In this document: positions 1-5,166 of the stretch, in pieces
How positions within the stretch are numbered: the stretch's first letter is position 1
Layout: each line of letters begins with the position of its first letter
Source: Candidatus Thorarchaeota archaeon
Lineage (GTDB): Archaea; Asgardarchaeota; Thorarchaeia; Thorarchaeales; Thorarchaeaceae
Length of the DNA stretch: 5,166 nucleotides
Assembly: GCA_016840245.1 (NCBI GenBank)
Contig: JAEOST010000048.1
Location: 1 to 5,166 of the forward strand
Direction: 5' to 3'
Translations under genes and position numbers: made by a program
Notes under the pieces: model-generated
The model's database searches: none
Told to the model about the DNA's origin: nothing
The model's input: the letters and a program-made list of their open reading frames with translations, nothing else

Positions 1-1
1 A

Positions 2-319
2 AAGCAAGAACAGCTTGATTCATCTCTGAAGACACAATTCATTTGGTGGCTCAAAGCAGTATTTGCAATGGAATCTACATTGCTAGTTGCAATCACTCTT
101 CAGTATCTACCAATGTTCCTTTTCGGAACAGGTCCACTGCTTTCATTTGGTGGTCTCTTTGGACTCTATGGAATCTTCCTGATGCAGATACTTCCAGTGT
201 TTGCTGGAATCTTCTTCATCATGACAGCATTCTACTTGAAGACAGGTCGAATCTATCTTGGAACGATTATGGGAACTTTGATCACAGTGTGGATACTGAC
301 AGCTGGAATGTTGATTTAG
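2..319 (+). CDS. C-terminal part of a multi-pass membrane protein (5' end outside the window)
   Basis: The frame is open from the window edge to a TAG stop at 317-319, giving 105 residues. There is a Met at 68, but no ribosome binding site precedes it, and the codons before it read as normal protein (KQEQLDSSLKTQFIWWLKAVFA). I therefore treat this as the end of a longer gene. The visible part is almost entirely hydrophobic, with about three membrane segments (roughly residues 14-46, 52-80 and 87-105). A short charged loop, YLKTGRIYLG, sits before the last segment. The family is not recognisable with confidence. The loop and final segment vaguely resemble the C-terminal membrane modules of larger membrane-attached hydrolases, but this is only a recollection. 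The gene converges on the hydrolase gene at 333 with 13 bases between stops, so it is not part of the transporter operon. Confidence 0.7.
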   Translation, partial: KQEQLDSSLKTQFIWWLKAVFAMESTLLVAITLQYLPMFLFGTGPLLSFGGLFGLYGIFLMQILPVFAGIFFIMTAFYLKTGRIYLGTIMGTLITVWILTAGMLI

Positions 320-328
320 AATAATCAA
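311..328. repeat. Small AT-rich inverted repeat at the convergent gene ends
   Basis: TTGATT (311-316) and AATCAA (323-328) are perfect complements around a 6-base loop that contains the TAG stop of the plus-strand gene. This 6-bp stem is the only obvious structure in the 13-base gap between the two convergent genes. It could help end transcription from either side, but the stem is weak and no long T-run follows on either strand, so terminator function is only a possibility. Confidence 0.3.
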
Positions 329-332
329 AGAT

Positions 333-1082
333 TCAAAGAAATGGATTCTCTCTACGCTCAGTTCCAATTGTCGTGAGTCGACCATGACCAGGGTAGATGA
401 TTGTATCATCAGGTAGTTCCATGAGGCGCTCAAGAGAACGCTTCATGTCATCAACAGAAGAAGAAGGAGACCTAGTTCCACCGATTGCTCCCGCCTGCAA
501 TGTATCCCCAGTGAAAACAATACCTTCACTCTCAGAGTATATTACGATACTACCACTGGTGTGTCCTGGAGTGTGAATGATTGTGAAATCGATATTTCCA
601 ACCTGAACAATGTCCTTGTCTTTCAAGATCATATCTGCAGCTGGTGATGTTTCAAAGTTCAACTTTGGGCCGCAGAATTTGCAACCCATTATTGCAGTTC
701 GCTCATCTTCTGAAATCTCCAGAGTTCTCTTTGCAGTCTTTCCGCATTCAGGACATTCACGGGGTGATTCAGCAATAGCCTTCAACATCCACCAAGGAGA
801 AACGAGTTCATCTGCATCATTCTCATGTACTAGGATTGGTACTCCGGTTGATTCCTTAATCATTCGATTGCCACTTATGTGATCAGGATGACCATGAGTA
901 TTGATTATATATTTCAGAGTCAGTCCTCTATTGAGAATATCCTCGAGGATGCGTTCTCCTTGTGGATAGTCAAAGAAAGGGTCAATGATGATGGATTCCA
1001 ACGTCGCTTCACAGATTACAAGATAGCTATTGGTAATCGCATTCTCCTCTATCAGACACTCAATTATCACAAAAGAAGACAA
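333..1082 (-). CDS. MBL-fold metallo-hydrolase, glyoxalase II/YcbL-like, with four-Cys insert
   Basis: This is a metallo-beta-lactamase-fold hydrolase of the glyoxalase II / YcbL-like group, expected to be cytoplasmic and to hydrolyse a thioester or similar bond with a two-metal centre. Numbered from the TTG at 1082 (249 residues), the metal motifs are complete: THGHPDH at 62-68 (H63, H65, D67, H68), HTPGH with H174, TGD with D193, and YPGHG with H233. The end, TIGTERRENPFL, is typical of YcbL-like members. An insert at about 95-145 carries CPEC (110-113) and CKFC (134-137), a zinc-ribbon-like pair that brings the protein above the usual 205-215 residues. The start is uncertain. The frame stays open to a GTG at 1151 inside the preceding gene. 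TTG 1082 has AGAGAAG five bases upstream, and GTG 1070 lacks such a site but fits the family's usual N-terminus. The substrate cannot be told from sequence. The gene lies on the transporter strand, 61 bases downstream. Confidence 0.85.
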   Translation of the reverse strand: MSSFVIIECLIEENAITNSYLVICEATLESIIIDPFFDYPQGERILEDILNRGLTLKYIINTHGHPDHISGNRMIKESTGVPILVHENDADELVSPWWMLKAIAESPRECPECGKTAKRTLEISEDERTAIMGCKFCGPKLNFETSPAADMILKDKDIVQVGNIDFTIIHTPGHTSGSIVIYSESEGIVFTGDTLQAGAIGGTRSPSSSVDDMKRSLERLMELPDDTIIYPGHGRLTTIGTERRENPFL

Positions 1083-1143
1083 TGAAACTTCTCTTATCAA
1101 TTTAGTTAACTTAGTGGAAATGATGAGGAGTGCCGGTGTCCAT

Positions 1144-1905
1144 CTAAACACCAGGTATCTTCATTCGTTTATAGATGTAGTTCAATATCCATGAAATGAC
1201 ACTGATTAATACTAAGAAAATAATTGCAACCACCACGTATACCTGAAGAACTTGATATGTACGAGAGACGATTAGTGATGCCTTACCAAAGAGATCTTCG
1301 ACACCTACAAGAAAACAAACGGTTGTATACTTGGGAAGATATACTGCTTCATTAGACCATGCAGGTATTGCACGTCTAAGACTTTGAGGGAGCATTATAT
1401 GTCGAATCTCTTGTCGTTTTGTCATTCCAATTGAAATGGCCGCCAACGATTGACCAGCGGAGACAGAACCCATCGATCCGCGGAAGAATTCAGCTTGATA
1501 TGCTCCGCTGTTTAGACCTAGTGTAATGGCACAAAGAAGAAGTCTAGTGTTTAGAAATACACTTGGAGTTCCCCAAGGATCGGGGAGAATAATTTCCCAA
1601 CTCATATCTAATGGTGCCATCCCTTGCTCAACCATCCAAGCACTGAGTGCACTAGGAAACAAGATGATTGCGAGAAGCTGTGCTAGCAATGGTGTGCCTC
1701 TGAAAAATTCAATATACCCCGTGGCTATTCTAGATGTAACAGGACCACCATAATGTCTACCAACAGCAAGTGCAATTGCTAAGCCAAGACCAAAAACTAT
1801 ACCAAACAAGTACAGTCCCATCGTTGTAAGAAATCCATTGACAATTTCAACTCCATAATCCATTTGGAGAGCGCCGATAGCTGGATTGTATGGTGTAATT
1901 GTCAA
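1144..1905 (-). CDS. Polar amino acid ABC transporter permease, second subunit
   Basis: This is an inner membrane permease of the HisM/GlnP type (BPD_transp_1 domain), one half of the translocation channel. It has about five membrane segments: roughly residues 25-50, 72-88, 118-138, 194-206 and 219-244. FFRGTPLLAQL (67-77) is the family signature after the second helix start. The cytoplasmic EAA loop that docks onto the ATPase runs from L154 to Q174, with G160 and the LP at 172-173. An external loop of about 30 residues (88-118: Trp, Pro and Asp-rich, containing PDPWGTP) is longer than in the sister permease at 2688-3383. The start is TTG at 1905, supported by GAGGG at 1917-1913; the first in-frame ATG would remove 14 residues and has no such site. 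It follows the ATPase stop by 15 bases. Which amino acid it carries is unknown. Confidence 0.93.
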   Translation of the reverse strand: MTITPYNPAIGALQMDYGVEIVNGFLTTMGLYLFGIVFGLGLAIALAVGRHYGGPVTSRIATGYIEFFRGTPLLAQLLAIILFPSALSAWMVEQGMAPLDMSWEIILPDPWGTPSVFLNTRLLLCAITLGLNSGAYQAEFFRGSMGSVSAGQSLAAISIGMTKRQEIRHIMLPQSLRRAIPAWSNEAVYLPKYTTVCFLVGVEDLFGKASLIVSRTYQVLQVYVVVAIIFLVLISVISWILNYIYKRMKIPGV

Positions 1906-1912
1906 TAGGATT

Positions 1913-1917
1913 CCCTC
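1913..1917 (-). promoter_or_regulatory. Ribosome binding site deciding a TTG start
   Basis: The minus strand reads GAGGG followed by AATCCTA and then TTG at 1905-1903, a 7-base spacer. It lies in the 15-base gap after the ATPase stop. No comparable purine run precedes the next in-frame ATG, so it favours TTG as the start of the second permease. Confidence 0.7.
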
Positions 1918-1920
1918 AAG

Positions 1921-2691
1921 TTATTCCATGTTCTTTTCAGCTTCTGCTTGTCCATATAGTACCTCTAATCTCTGGAGGAAACGTTGTGCTCGTTCTGTTT
2001 CAGGACCTTTGAAGAAGTGTTGAGGAGTACCTCGTTCTACCATGATTCCTTCATCCATGAAAATCATCTCATCTGCAACTGCTCTTGCAAAGCCCATTTC
2101 ATGAGTGACAACAATCATAGTTGTTCCTTCTTTTGCTATGTCCAACATAACTTGCAGCACTTCACCTATTAGTTCCGGATCAAGTGCGGATGTTGGTTCA
2201 TCGAACAGAATTACATCAGGATTCATAGCTAGAGATCGCGCAATACCAACACGCTGTTGCTGGCCTCCACTGAGTTCCGCTGGATAATGATGACCCCATT
2301 TCTCCATTTTGACCTTGGCTAGAGCCTCTTCAGCATGATTCTTAGCTTCTTCTTTTGTCATACCCAGAACAAGATGAGGACCAATGCTAACATTGTCTAT
2401 AGCTCTAAGATGTGCGAAGAGGTTGAAGTTCTGGAAGACAAAACCAATTTTTGCACGCAACTTGTTTAAATCTGCCTTCGGATCCATTAGACTTTCTCCT
2501 CGAAGGAGCACTTCACCCTTCTCAGGAGGAGTAAGCATATTGATGACTCTTAATAGAGTACTTTTACCTGATCCACTTGGTCCGAAGACCACCTTTACTT
2601 CGCTCTCTTGAACATCAAACGAAATCCCTTTGAGAACCTCAAGTGTATCATATGCCTTCCATACATCTTTGATTTCTAGAACCTTTGTCAC
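1921..2691 (-). CDS. Polar amino acid ABC transporter ATP-binding protein
   Basis: This is the cytoplasmic ATPase of the importer, of the HisP/GlnQ/ArtP class; it should act as a dimer under the two unlike permeases. All nucleotide-binding elements are present in its 256 residues: Walker [10 protein letters not shown] (37-45), Q-loop Q87 in VFQNFNLF, signature LSGGQQQR (140-147), Walker [12 protein letters not shown] (161-171) including the D-loop, and switch His H197 in [20 protein letters not shown] and GTPQHFF near the C-terminus are characteristic of the polar amino acid branch. The start is GTG at 2691, with GGAGGAGG just upstream. It overlaps the stop of the first permease by four bases (GTGA), a sign of translational coupling. 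The last 12 residues are charged and probably not structured. I assign no gene symbol because the transported amino acid is not known. Confidence 0.96.
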   Translation of the reverse strand: MTKVLEIKDVWKAYDTLEVLKGISFDVQESEVKVVFGPSGSGKSTLLRVINMLTPPEKGEVLLRGESLMDPKADLNKLRAKIGFVFQNFNLFAHLRAIDNVSIGPHLVLGMTKEEAKNHAEEALAKVKMEKWGHHYPAELSGGQQQRVGIARSLAMNPDVILFDEPTSALDPELIGEVLQVMLDIAKEGTTMIVVTHEMGFARAVADEMIFMDEGIMVERGTPQHFFKGPETERAQRFLQRLEVLYGQAEAEKNME

Positions 2692-3383
2692 TCTTTTCCT
2701 CCTCCAAGACCAAGTTGTCTAAGTCTCTTTGTCATAGATTCTGCTACGAATCTTGTAACGGGATATGTAAATATGAAATAGATAATCGTAATTACCACTA
2801 CGATTCCAAAGAAGAGTGCTGGATAAACCCAAGCAAATGCCTGCATTTGGTAAATAATTTCATGCACACCAATAGCCATAGCCAGCGATGAATCCTTAAT
2901 AACAACAGCATACTCATTTGCCCATCCTGGCAAAGAAAGGCGTAATGCCTGTGGTAATATTATGTACCTTGTTGATTGTATGTTATTCATACCAATAGAC
3001 TGAGCAGCCATCATCTGTCCAGGATCAACAGACATTATTCCTCCACGAAAAATCTCAGACTGATAAGCTGCACTTCTTAGAGCAAGTGAAACTATTGCGG
3101 CTACAAATAGTGCATTACTTCCTGAACCCGCCCACGAAAAAAGTCCTGATAAACCGATTCCAAATATAAAAAGAAGAATTAGCAATGGAATTCCTCGAAG
3201 TACTTTTTCATATAGTAGAGAAACCCATTGCAATTCTATTGGGCCATATACACGTAGAAGGGCTAATGAAAGCCCTAATAGAAGACCAACTACCAATGCG
3301 GCAAGGGTGAGAACAAGGGTCGTAGGGACACCTCTGATCATAATCATTATGAGTATGTCAAACAGTCCCGGCTCCCCTTGCAT
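2688..3383 (-). CDS. Polar amino acid ABC transporter permease, first subunit
   Basis: This is an inner membrane permease of the HisQ/GlnP type, partner of the second permease at 1144-1905. It has 231 residues, close to the family norm, with about five membrane segments: roughly residues 18-44, 66-84, 90-105, 160-175 and 188-208. LRGIPLLILLF (62-72) matches the usual RGTPLL signature with Ile in place of Thr. The EAA loop spans about 125-145 (AAQSIGMNN, then ILPQ), with G131 and LP at 143-144. VIKDSSLAMAIGVHEI (161-176) is the canonical KxSSL stretch; the sister permease has PKYTTVCFLVG there. The start is ATG at 3383, six bases after the binding-protein stop, with GGTGAT overlapping that stop. 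Substrate specificity cannot be read from the permease. Confidence 0.95.
   Translation of the reverse strand: MQGEPGLFDILIMIMIRGVPTTLVLTLAALVVGLLLGLSLALLRVYGPIELQWVSLLYEKVLRGIPLLILLFIFGIGLSGLFSWAGSGSNALFVAAIVSLALRSAAYQSEIFRGGIMSVDPGQMMAAQSIGMNNIQSTRYIILPQALRLSLPGWANEYAVVIKDSSLAMAIGVHEIIYQMQAFAWVYPALFFGIVVVITIIYFIFTYPVTRFVAESMTKRLRQLGLGGGKE
2698..2705 (-). promoter_or_regulatory. Strong ribosome binding site for the GTG-started ATPase
   Basis: GGAGGAGG on the minus strand ends six bases before the GTG at 2691. It lies inside the last codons of the first permease and encodes part of its Gly-rich tail (LGGGKE). With the GTGA stop-start overlap it should allow re-initiation by ribosomes finishing the permease. 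Confidence 0.75.
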
Positions 3384-3388
3384 TTAGC

Positions 3389-3394
3389 ATCACC
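3389..3394 (-). promoter_or_regulatory. GGTGAT ribosome binding site overlapping the previous stop codon
   Basis: The minus strand reads GGTGAT, then GCTAA, then ATG at 3383. GGTGAT is complementary to the 3' end of archaeal 16S rRNA. Its TGA is also the stop codon of the binding-protein gene, so termination and re-initiation sites coincide. An earlier ATG inside GGTGATGC is in another frame that soon hits a stop, so ATG 3383 is the start. Confidence 0.75.
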
Positions 3395-4181
3395 CGAACC
3401 ACTTTGAAATTAGTGCATCTACAGTTCCATCGGCAAAACCATCAGCAATTGCGCTATTAACAGCTGCAGAAAGCCTATGACTGCCATATCTGATGTAGAA
3501 TGCTGTTGGGGGAGCTAGTCGTGCGAAGATTATCTTGACATCATATACTGTACTATAGAGACCGACAATCGGTTCATCAACAAATATGGCATCAAGAGCA
3601 CCTGAATCCAAGTCCTGAAACATTGTTTCAACTAGTGGATATCTGTGAACATCAATACCCAATGTTGCATTCGAGGCTGCTTCATCTTCAGTAGTACCAG
3701 TTTGTACTCCAACATCCATCCCAGCAAAATCTTCAAGCTCATCAGCTGTGATAGCAGAATCACCTTTGACAACCATTACCTCGTTGGTACGAATATACCA
3801 ACATACTGGTTCAAGAACTGCACACCGCTCAGGAGTGATGAACGTCGCTGAAGCAATCATATCGATTGTTCCTGCCTGACATGCACCAACTAAAGCTTCA
3901 AATCCCATGTCTACCCAATCTATTGTTACACCCATATATTCAGCTACCATTTCAGCAAGATCAATATCAAAACCGATGAGACTATTATCGGTTGTATTGA
4001 CCATTTCAAACGGTGGCCAACCTGAGTTAGTTCCAACAATGATTTCACCACGACTCATTATGACGACATAATCGTCGGCAGTGACTAATGCAGGGACCAT
4101 ATACCCGGCACCAAATCCAACGAGAAGACCCACGATGAGCAGTATTACACCCATTGTTTTTCCGGAACCACCTGATTCCAT
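3390..4181 (-). CDS. Membrane-anchored polar amino acid-binding protein of ABC transporter
   Basis: This is an extracellular solute-binding protein, family 3 (SBP_bac_3), 263 residues. A short cytoplasmic start (MESGGSGKTM) is followed by one hydrophobic segment (about 10-32). There is no lipobox Cys, so I infer a retained membrane anchor. Family landmarks are in order: GTNSGWPPFEM (50-60), GFDIDLAEMVAEYMG (70-84), ITPER (115-119) with R119 for the ligand carboxylate, VGVQTGTTEDEAA (157-169), VDEP with D202 for the amino group, and the closing KWFG (260-263). The residue before I115, usually Thr or Ser at the ligand, is F114. Three Cys (C101, C120, C127) lie in the extracellular part. These hints point to an amino acid, perhaps with an unusual side chain, but do not name it. 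The start is ATG 4181 with GGAGGTT upstream. It is the first gene of the operon. Confidence 0.93.
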   Translation of the reverse strand: MESGGSGKTMGVILLIVGLLVGFGAGYMVPALVTADDYVVIMSRGEIIVGTNSGWPPFEMVNTTDNSLIGFDIDLAEMVAEYMGVTIDWVDMGFEALVGACQAGTIDMIASATFITPERCAVLEPVCWYIRTNEVMVVKGDSAITADELEDFAGMDVGVQTGTTEDEAASNATLGIDVHRYPLVETMFQDLDSGALDAIFVDEPIVGLYSTVYDVKIIFARLAPPTAFYIRYGSHRLSAAVNSAIADGFADGTVDALISKWFG

Positions 4182-4190
4182 TTTCTTTAT

Positions 4191-4197
4191 AACCTCC
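4191..4197 (-). promoter_or_regulatory. Ribosome binding site of the solute-binding protein
   Basis: GGAGGTT on the minus strand lies nine bases before the ATG at 4181. It follows directly after the leader repeats at 4206-4236, so folding of those repeats could change its access. Confidence 0.75.
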
Positions 4198-4205
4198 GTG
4201 TTCGC

Positions 4206-4236
4206 GAATCCTTTGATTCACAGTGCCAAAGAATCA
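4206..4236 (-). promoter_or_regulatory. Leader with mutually exclusive short hairpins
   Basis: In the predicted mRNA leader of the transporter operon, three related 5-6 base elements follow one another: TGATTC (plus-strand 4236-4231 region, seen as GAATCA), GAATCA (4219-4214) and GATTC (4210-4206). The middle element can pair with the first (6 bp, 11-base loop) or with the third (5 bp, loop AAAG), but not with both. The downstream hairpin ends eight bases before the GGAGGTT site. The stems are short, so a regulatory role is an inference and they may be chance. Confidence 0.35.
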
Positions 4237-4280
4237 TACACCCCTAGAAAAGGGTTTTCACATACATGGAAACAAGGCGC

Positions 4281-4287
4281 AATTTAA
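4281..4287 (-). promoter_or_regulatory. Possible TATA box of the transporter operon
   Basis: The minus strand reads TTAAATT, preceded within ten bases by GAAA (BRE-like purines). By the usual archaeal spacing of about 25 bases, transcription would start near 4258, giving a leader of about 75 bases before ATG 4181. This is the most TATA-like element well placed ahead of the first transporter gene, but the match is only moderate in an AT-rich gap. Confidence 0.4.
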
Positions 4288-4310
4288 TTGAAATTTCAAT
4301 TCTAATTGAA
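4285..4310. repeat. Two overlapping AT-rich palindromes, candidate operator
   Basis: AATTGAAATTTCAATT (4286-4301) is a perfect 16-base palindrome. Its right arm TTCAATT (4295-4301) also pairs with AATTGAA (4304-4310) to form a second palindrome with a 2-base spacer. Put differently, TAATTGAA occurs at 4285-4292 and 4303-4310, 18 bases apart, with an inverted copy between them. The array overlaps the TATA/BRE region of the transporter promoter, so binding of a dimeric regulator there would be expected to affect initiation. The regulator is not identified; an Lrp/AsnC-type protein would be a natural guess for an amino acid transporter. Confidence 0.5.
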
Positions 4311-4340
4311 TCATTTTCACTTTCTTCTAATATCTTAGCT

Positions 4341-5166
4341 CTATCTATTCAGAATTCGCGAGTAAATGTTTTCAAAGAAGATATCGAAGAGTAACTCCGT
4401 CCATAGAACAAGATTCTCAACGTGTCTTAGACCAAACTGAAGCCTTACAGGACTGAAACGGGCTTCACATATCACGAAAGCGATGAGTCGAATTGTACCA
4501 TCGTGTGTTGGCGGTGCGGTAGGTGCTAGTCTTATCTCCATAGTAAAGAAACCTTGATATCCCCGGTTCCAGTCAATTCGTAGAACTGCTTTTTCCATTG
4601 AGGGGTCTCGCTTATAGGATATTGAGCAATTCCCAGGGATTTCCAGGCTATCATTGTCAAAGAAACCACCGACGTTTTCAAAGAATTGCCCTTTATCCCA
4701 ATGAACAATATTACGTAAAGGATATGTTCTAACATCCGTTCTGATATCAGCTGAATTACAGACCCACTCTGTCTTATCCACGAACTCCCTGAAGACAACA
4801 CCTTCTACAATAGGTAAAATGTCCTTATACTCTCTGAAGCCAGGCTTAATCTCAGAAATTGTTTGTCCAATTGGTCGGTAACTCTCACCAATTTGATTAC
4901 AAAAAGTGGTTAATATTTTCTGAGTGTATTCATCGGAAATTATTGGGTCTCCAGTCTCATTGTTGAACGTTAACTCAATATTGAATCGGCGGGTAATCCT
5001 GCAGTCATCATCGAGTTCCCGACGAATCATCCTGACTAATAGAAAGACTGTGATGACACTTGCAACTAAAGCCCACGCACCACGATATATCAAGACAAAT
5101 AGGTTTCCAAGTGATTCTGGAATGGATGTCACAAAGTCTGATAGTAAGTTGAGAGTGAAACCAAAC
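4341..5166 (-). CDS. Unrecognised membrane-anchored protein, probably incomplete at its 5' end
   Basis: The reading frame ends with TAG at 4343-4341 and stays open to the right window edge. A GTG at 5132 would give 263 residues, but no ribosome binding site precedes it and the 11 codons before it (FGFTLNLLSDF) look coding, so I treat the gene as partial. Numbered from that GTG, one hydrophobic segment (about 11-34) is followed by RMIRREL. By the positive-inside rule this puts the remaining 225 or so residues in the cytoplasm, although a missing N-terminal part could change that. The soluble part is rich in alternating beta-like stretches (VLRIDW, FFTMEIRL, IRLIAFVICEARF), with Cys at 44, 78, 125, 169 and 222 and an aromatic, acidic tail. 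I recognise no enzyme motif or family. It lies upstream of the transporter on the same strand, but the 159-base promoter-like gap suggests a separate unit. Confidence 0.65.
   Translation of the reverse strand, partial: FGFTLNLLSDFVTSIPESLGNLFVLIYRGAWALVASVITVFLLVRMIRRELDDDCRITRRFNIELTFNNETGDPIISDEYTQKILTTFCNQIGESYRPIGQTISEIKPGFREYKDILPIVEGVVFREFVDKTEWVCNSADIRTDVRTYPLRNIVHWDKGQFFENVGGFFDNDSLEIPGNCSISYKRDPSMEKAVLRIDWNRGYQGFFTMEIRLAPTAPPTHDGTIRLIAFVICEARFSPVRLQFGLRHVENLVLWTELLFDIFFENIYSRILNR

Noticed and set aside
43..324. Plus-strand open frame of 93 codons
   Set aside because: It overlaps the membrane-protein frame 2-319 in another phase. Its translation is rich in Ser, Trp and His with no coherent helices, while the other frame gives clean membrane segments and stays open to the edge.
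610..1085. Two plus-strand open frames (610-882 and 879-1085)
   Set aside because: They lie antisense to the hydrolase, whose metal motifs are unmistakable. Neither has a ribosome binding site or a recognisable domain.
4183..4190. TATAAAG on the minus strand just before ATG 4181
   Set aside because: It resembles a TATA box but is only a few bases from the start codon, and it is the spacer after a good ribosome binding site. A promoter here would leave no room for initiation upstream of the start.
4242..4254. CCCT...AGGG hairpin followed by TTTT, terminator-like on the plus strand
   Set aside because: No plus-strand gene ends nearby, the stem is only 4 bp, and on the minus strand (the transcribed one) no T-run follows. 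It may simply be part of the leader.
4532..4801. Minus-strand open frame of 89 codons
   Set aside because: It is out of phase with the longer frame 4341-5166, has no ribosome binding site, and gives no protein-like pattern.
1..5166. Search for CRISPR repeats, tRNA-like cloverleafs, transposase genes, or toxin-antitoxin and defence genes
   Set aside because: No regularly spaced repeats, terminal inverted repeats or matching protein motifs were seen on either strand. All large frames are accounted for by the transporter, the hydrolase and the two edge proteins.

Overview
The window looks archaeal, from a genome of moderate to low GC (roughly 40%). Four observations support this. Three of the six genes most likely start at TTG or GTG (one of these starts is uncertain), and a third gene pair also overlaps or nearly touches its neighbour. 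One ribosome binding site is a GGTGAT fused to the previous stop codon. The transporter promoter has an AT-rich TATA-like element rather than bacterial -35/-10 boxes. The solute-binding protein has a membrane anchor instead of a bacterial lipobox. I suspect an uncultured lineage such as an Asgard archaeon, but this is an impression; nothing in the window fixes the taxon.

Layout from left to right. Positions 2-319 (+) are the C-terminal end of a multi-pass membrane protein whose start lies outside the window. It converges, with 13 bases between stops, on a minus-strand cluster that fills most of the window. Read in its own direction (right to left), the cluster is: a membrane-anchored solute-binding protein (4181-3390), a first permease (3383-2688), an ATPase (2691-1921), a second permease (1905-1144), and a metallo-beta-lactamase-fold hydrolase (about 1082-333). 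The first four form a complete polar amino acid ABC importer of the HisJQMP/GlnHPQ type. Upstream, 4182-4340 is a 159-base gap with nested AT-rich palindromes next to a TATA-like box and, further down the leader, three short repeats that can form alternative hairpins just before the ribosome binding site. To the right, 4341-5166 (-) is an unrecognised membrane-anchored protein that runs off the window.

How the genes work together: the binding protein captures an amino acid outside the cell on a membrane tether and delivers it to a pair of unlike permeases, driven by a dimer of the single ATPase. The spacings of -4, 6 and 15 bases indicate one transcript with coupled translation. The hydrolase 61 bases downstream on the same strand may share the transcript. 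It belongs to the glyoxalase II / YcbL-like group and carries an extra four-cysteine insert. A link between the hydrolase and transport is not evident.

I see no CRISPR array, tRNA, rRNA, insertion sequence, phage gene or defence system. The points most worth a second look are the regulatory gap at 4182-4340, the zinc-ribbon-like insert in the hydrolase, and the unrecognised protein at the right edge. The transporter itself is conventional.
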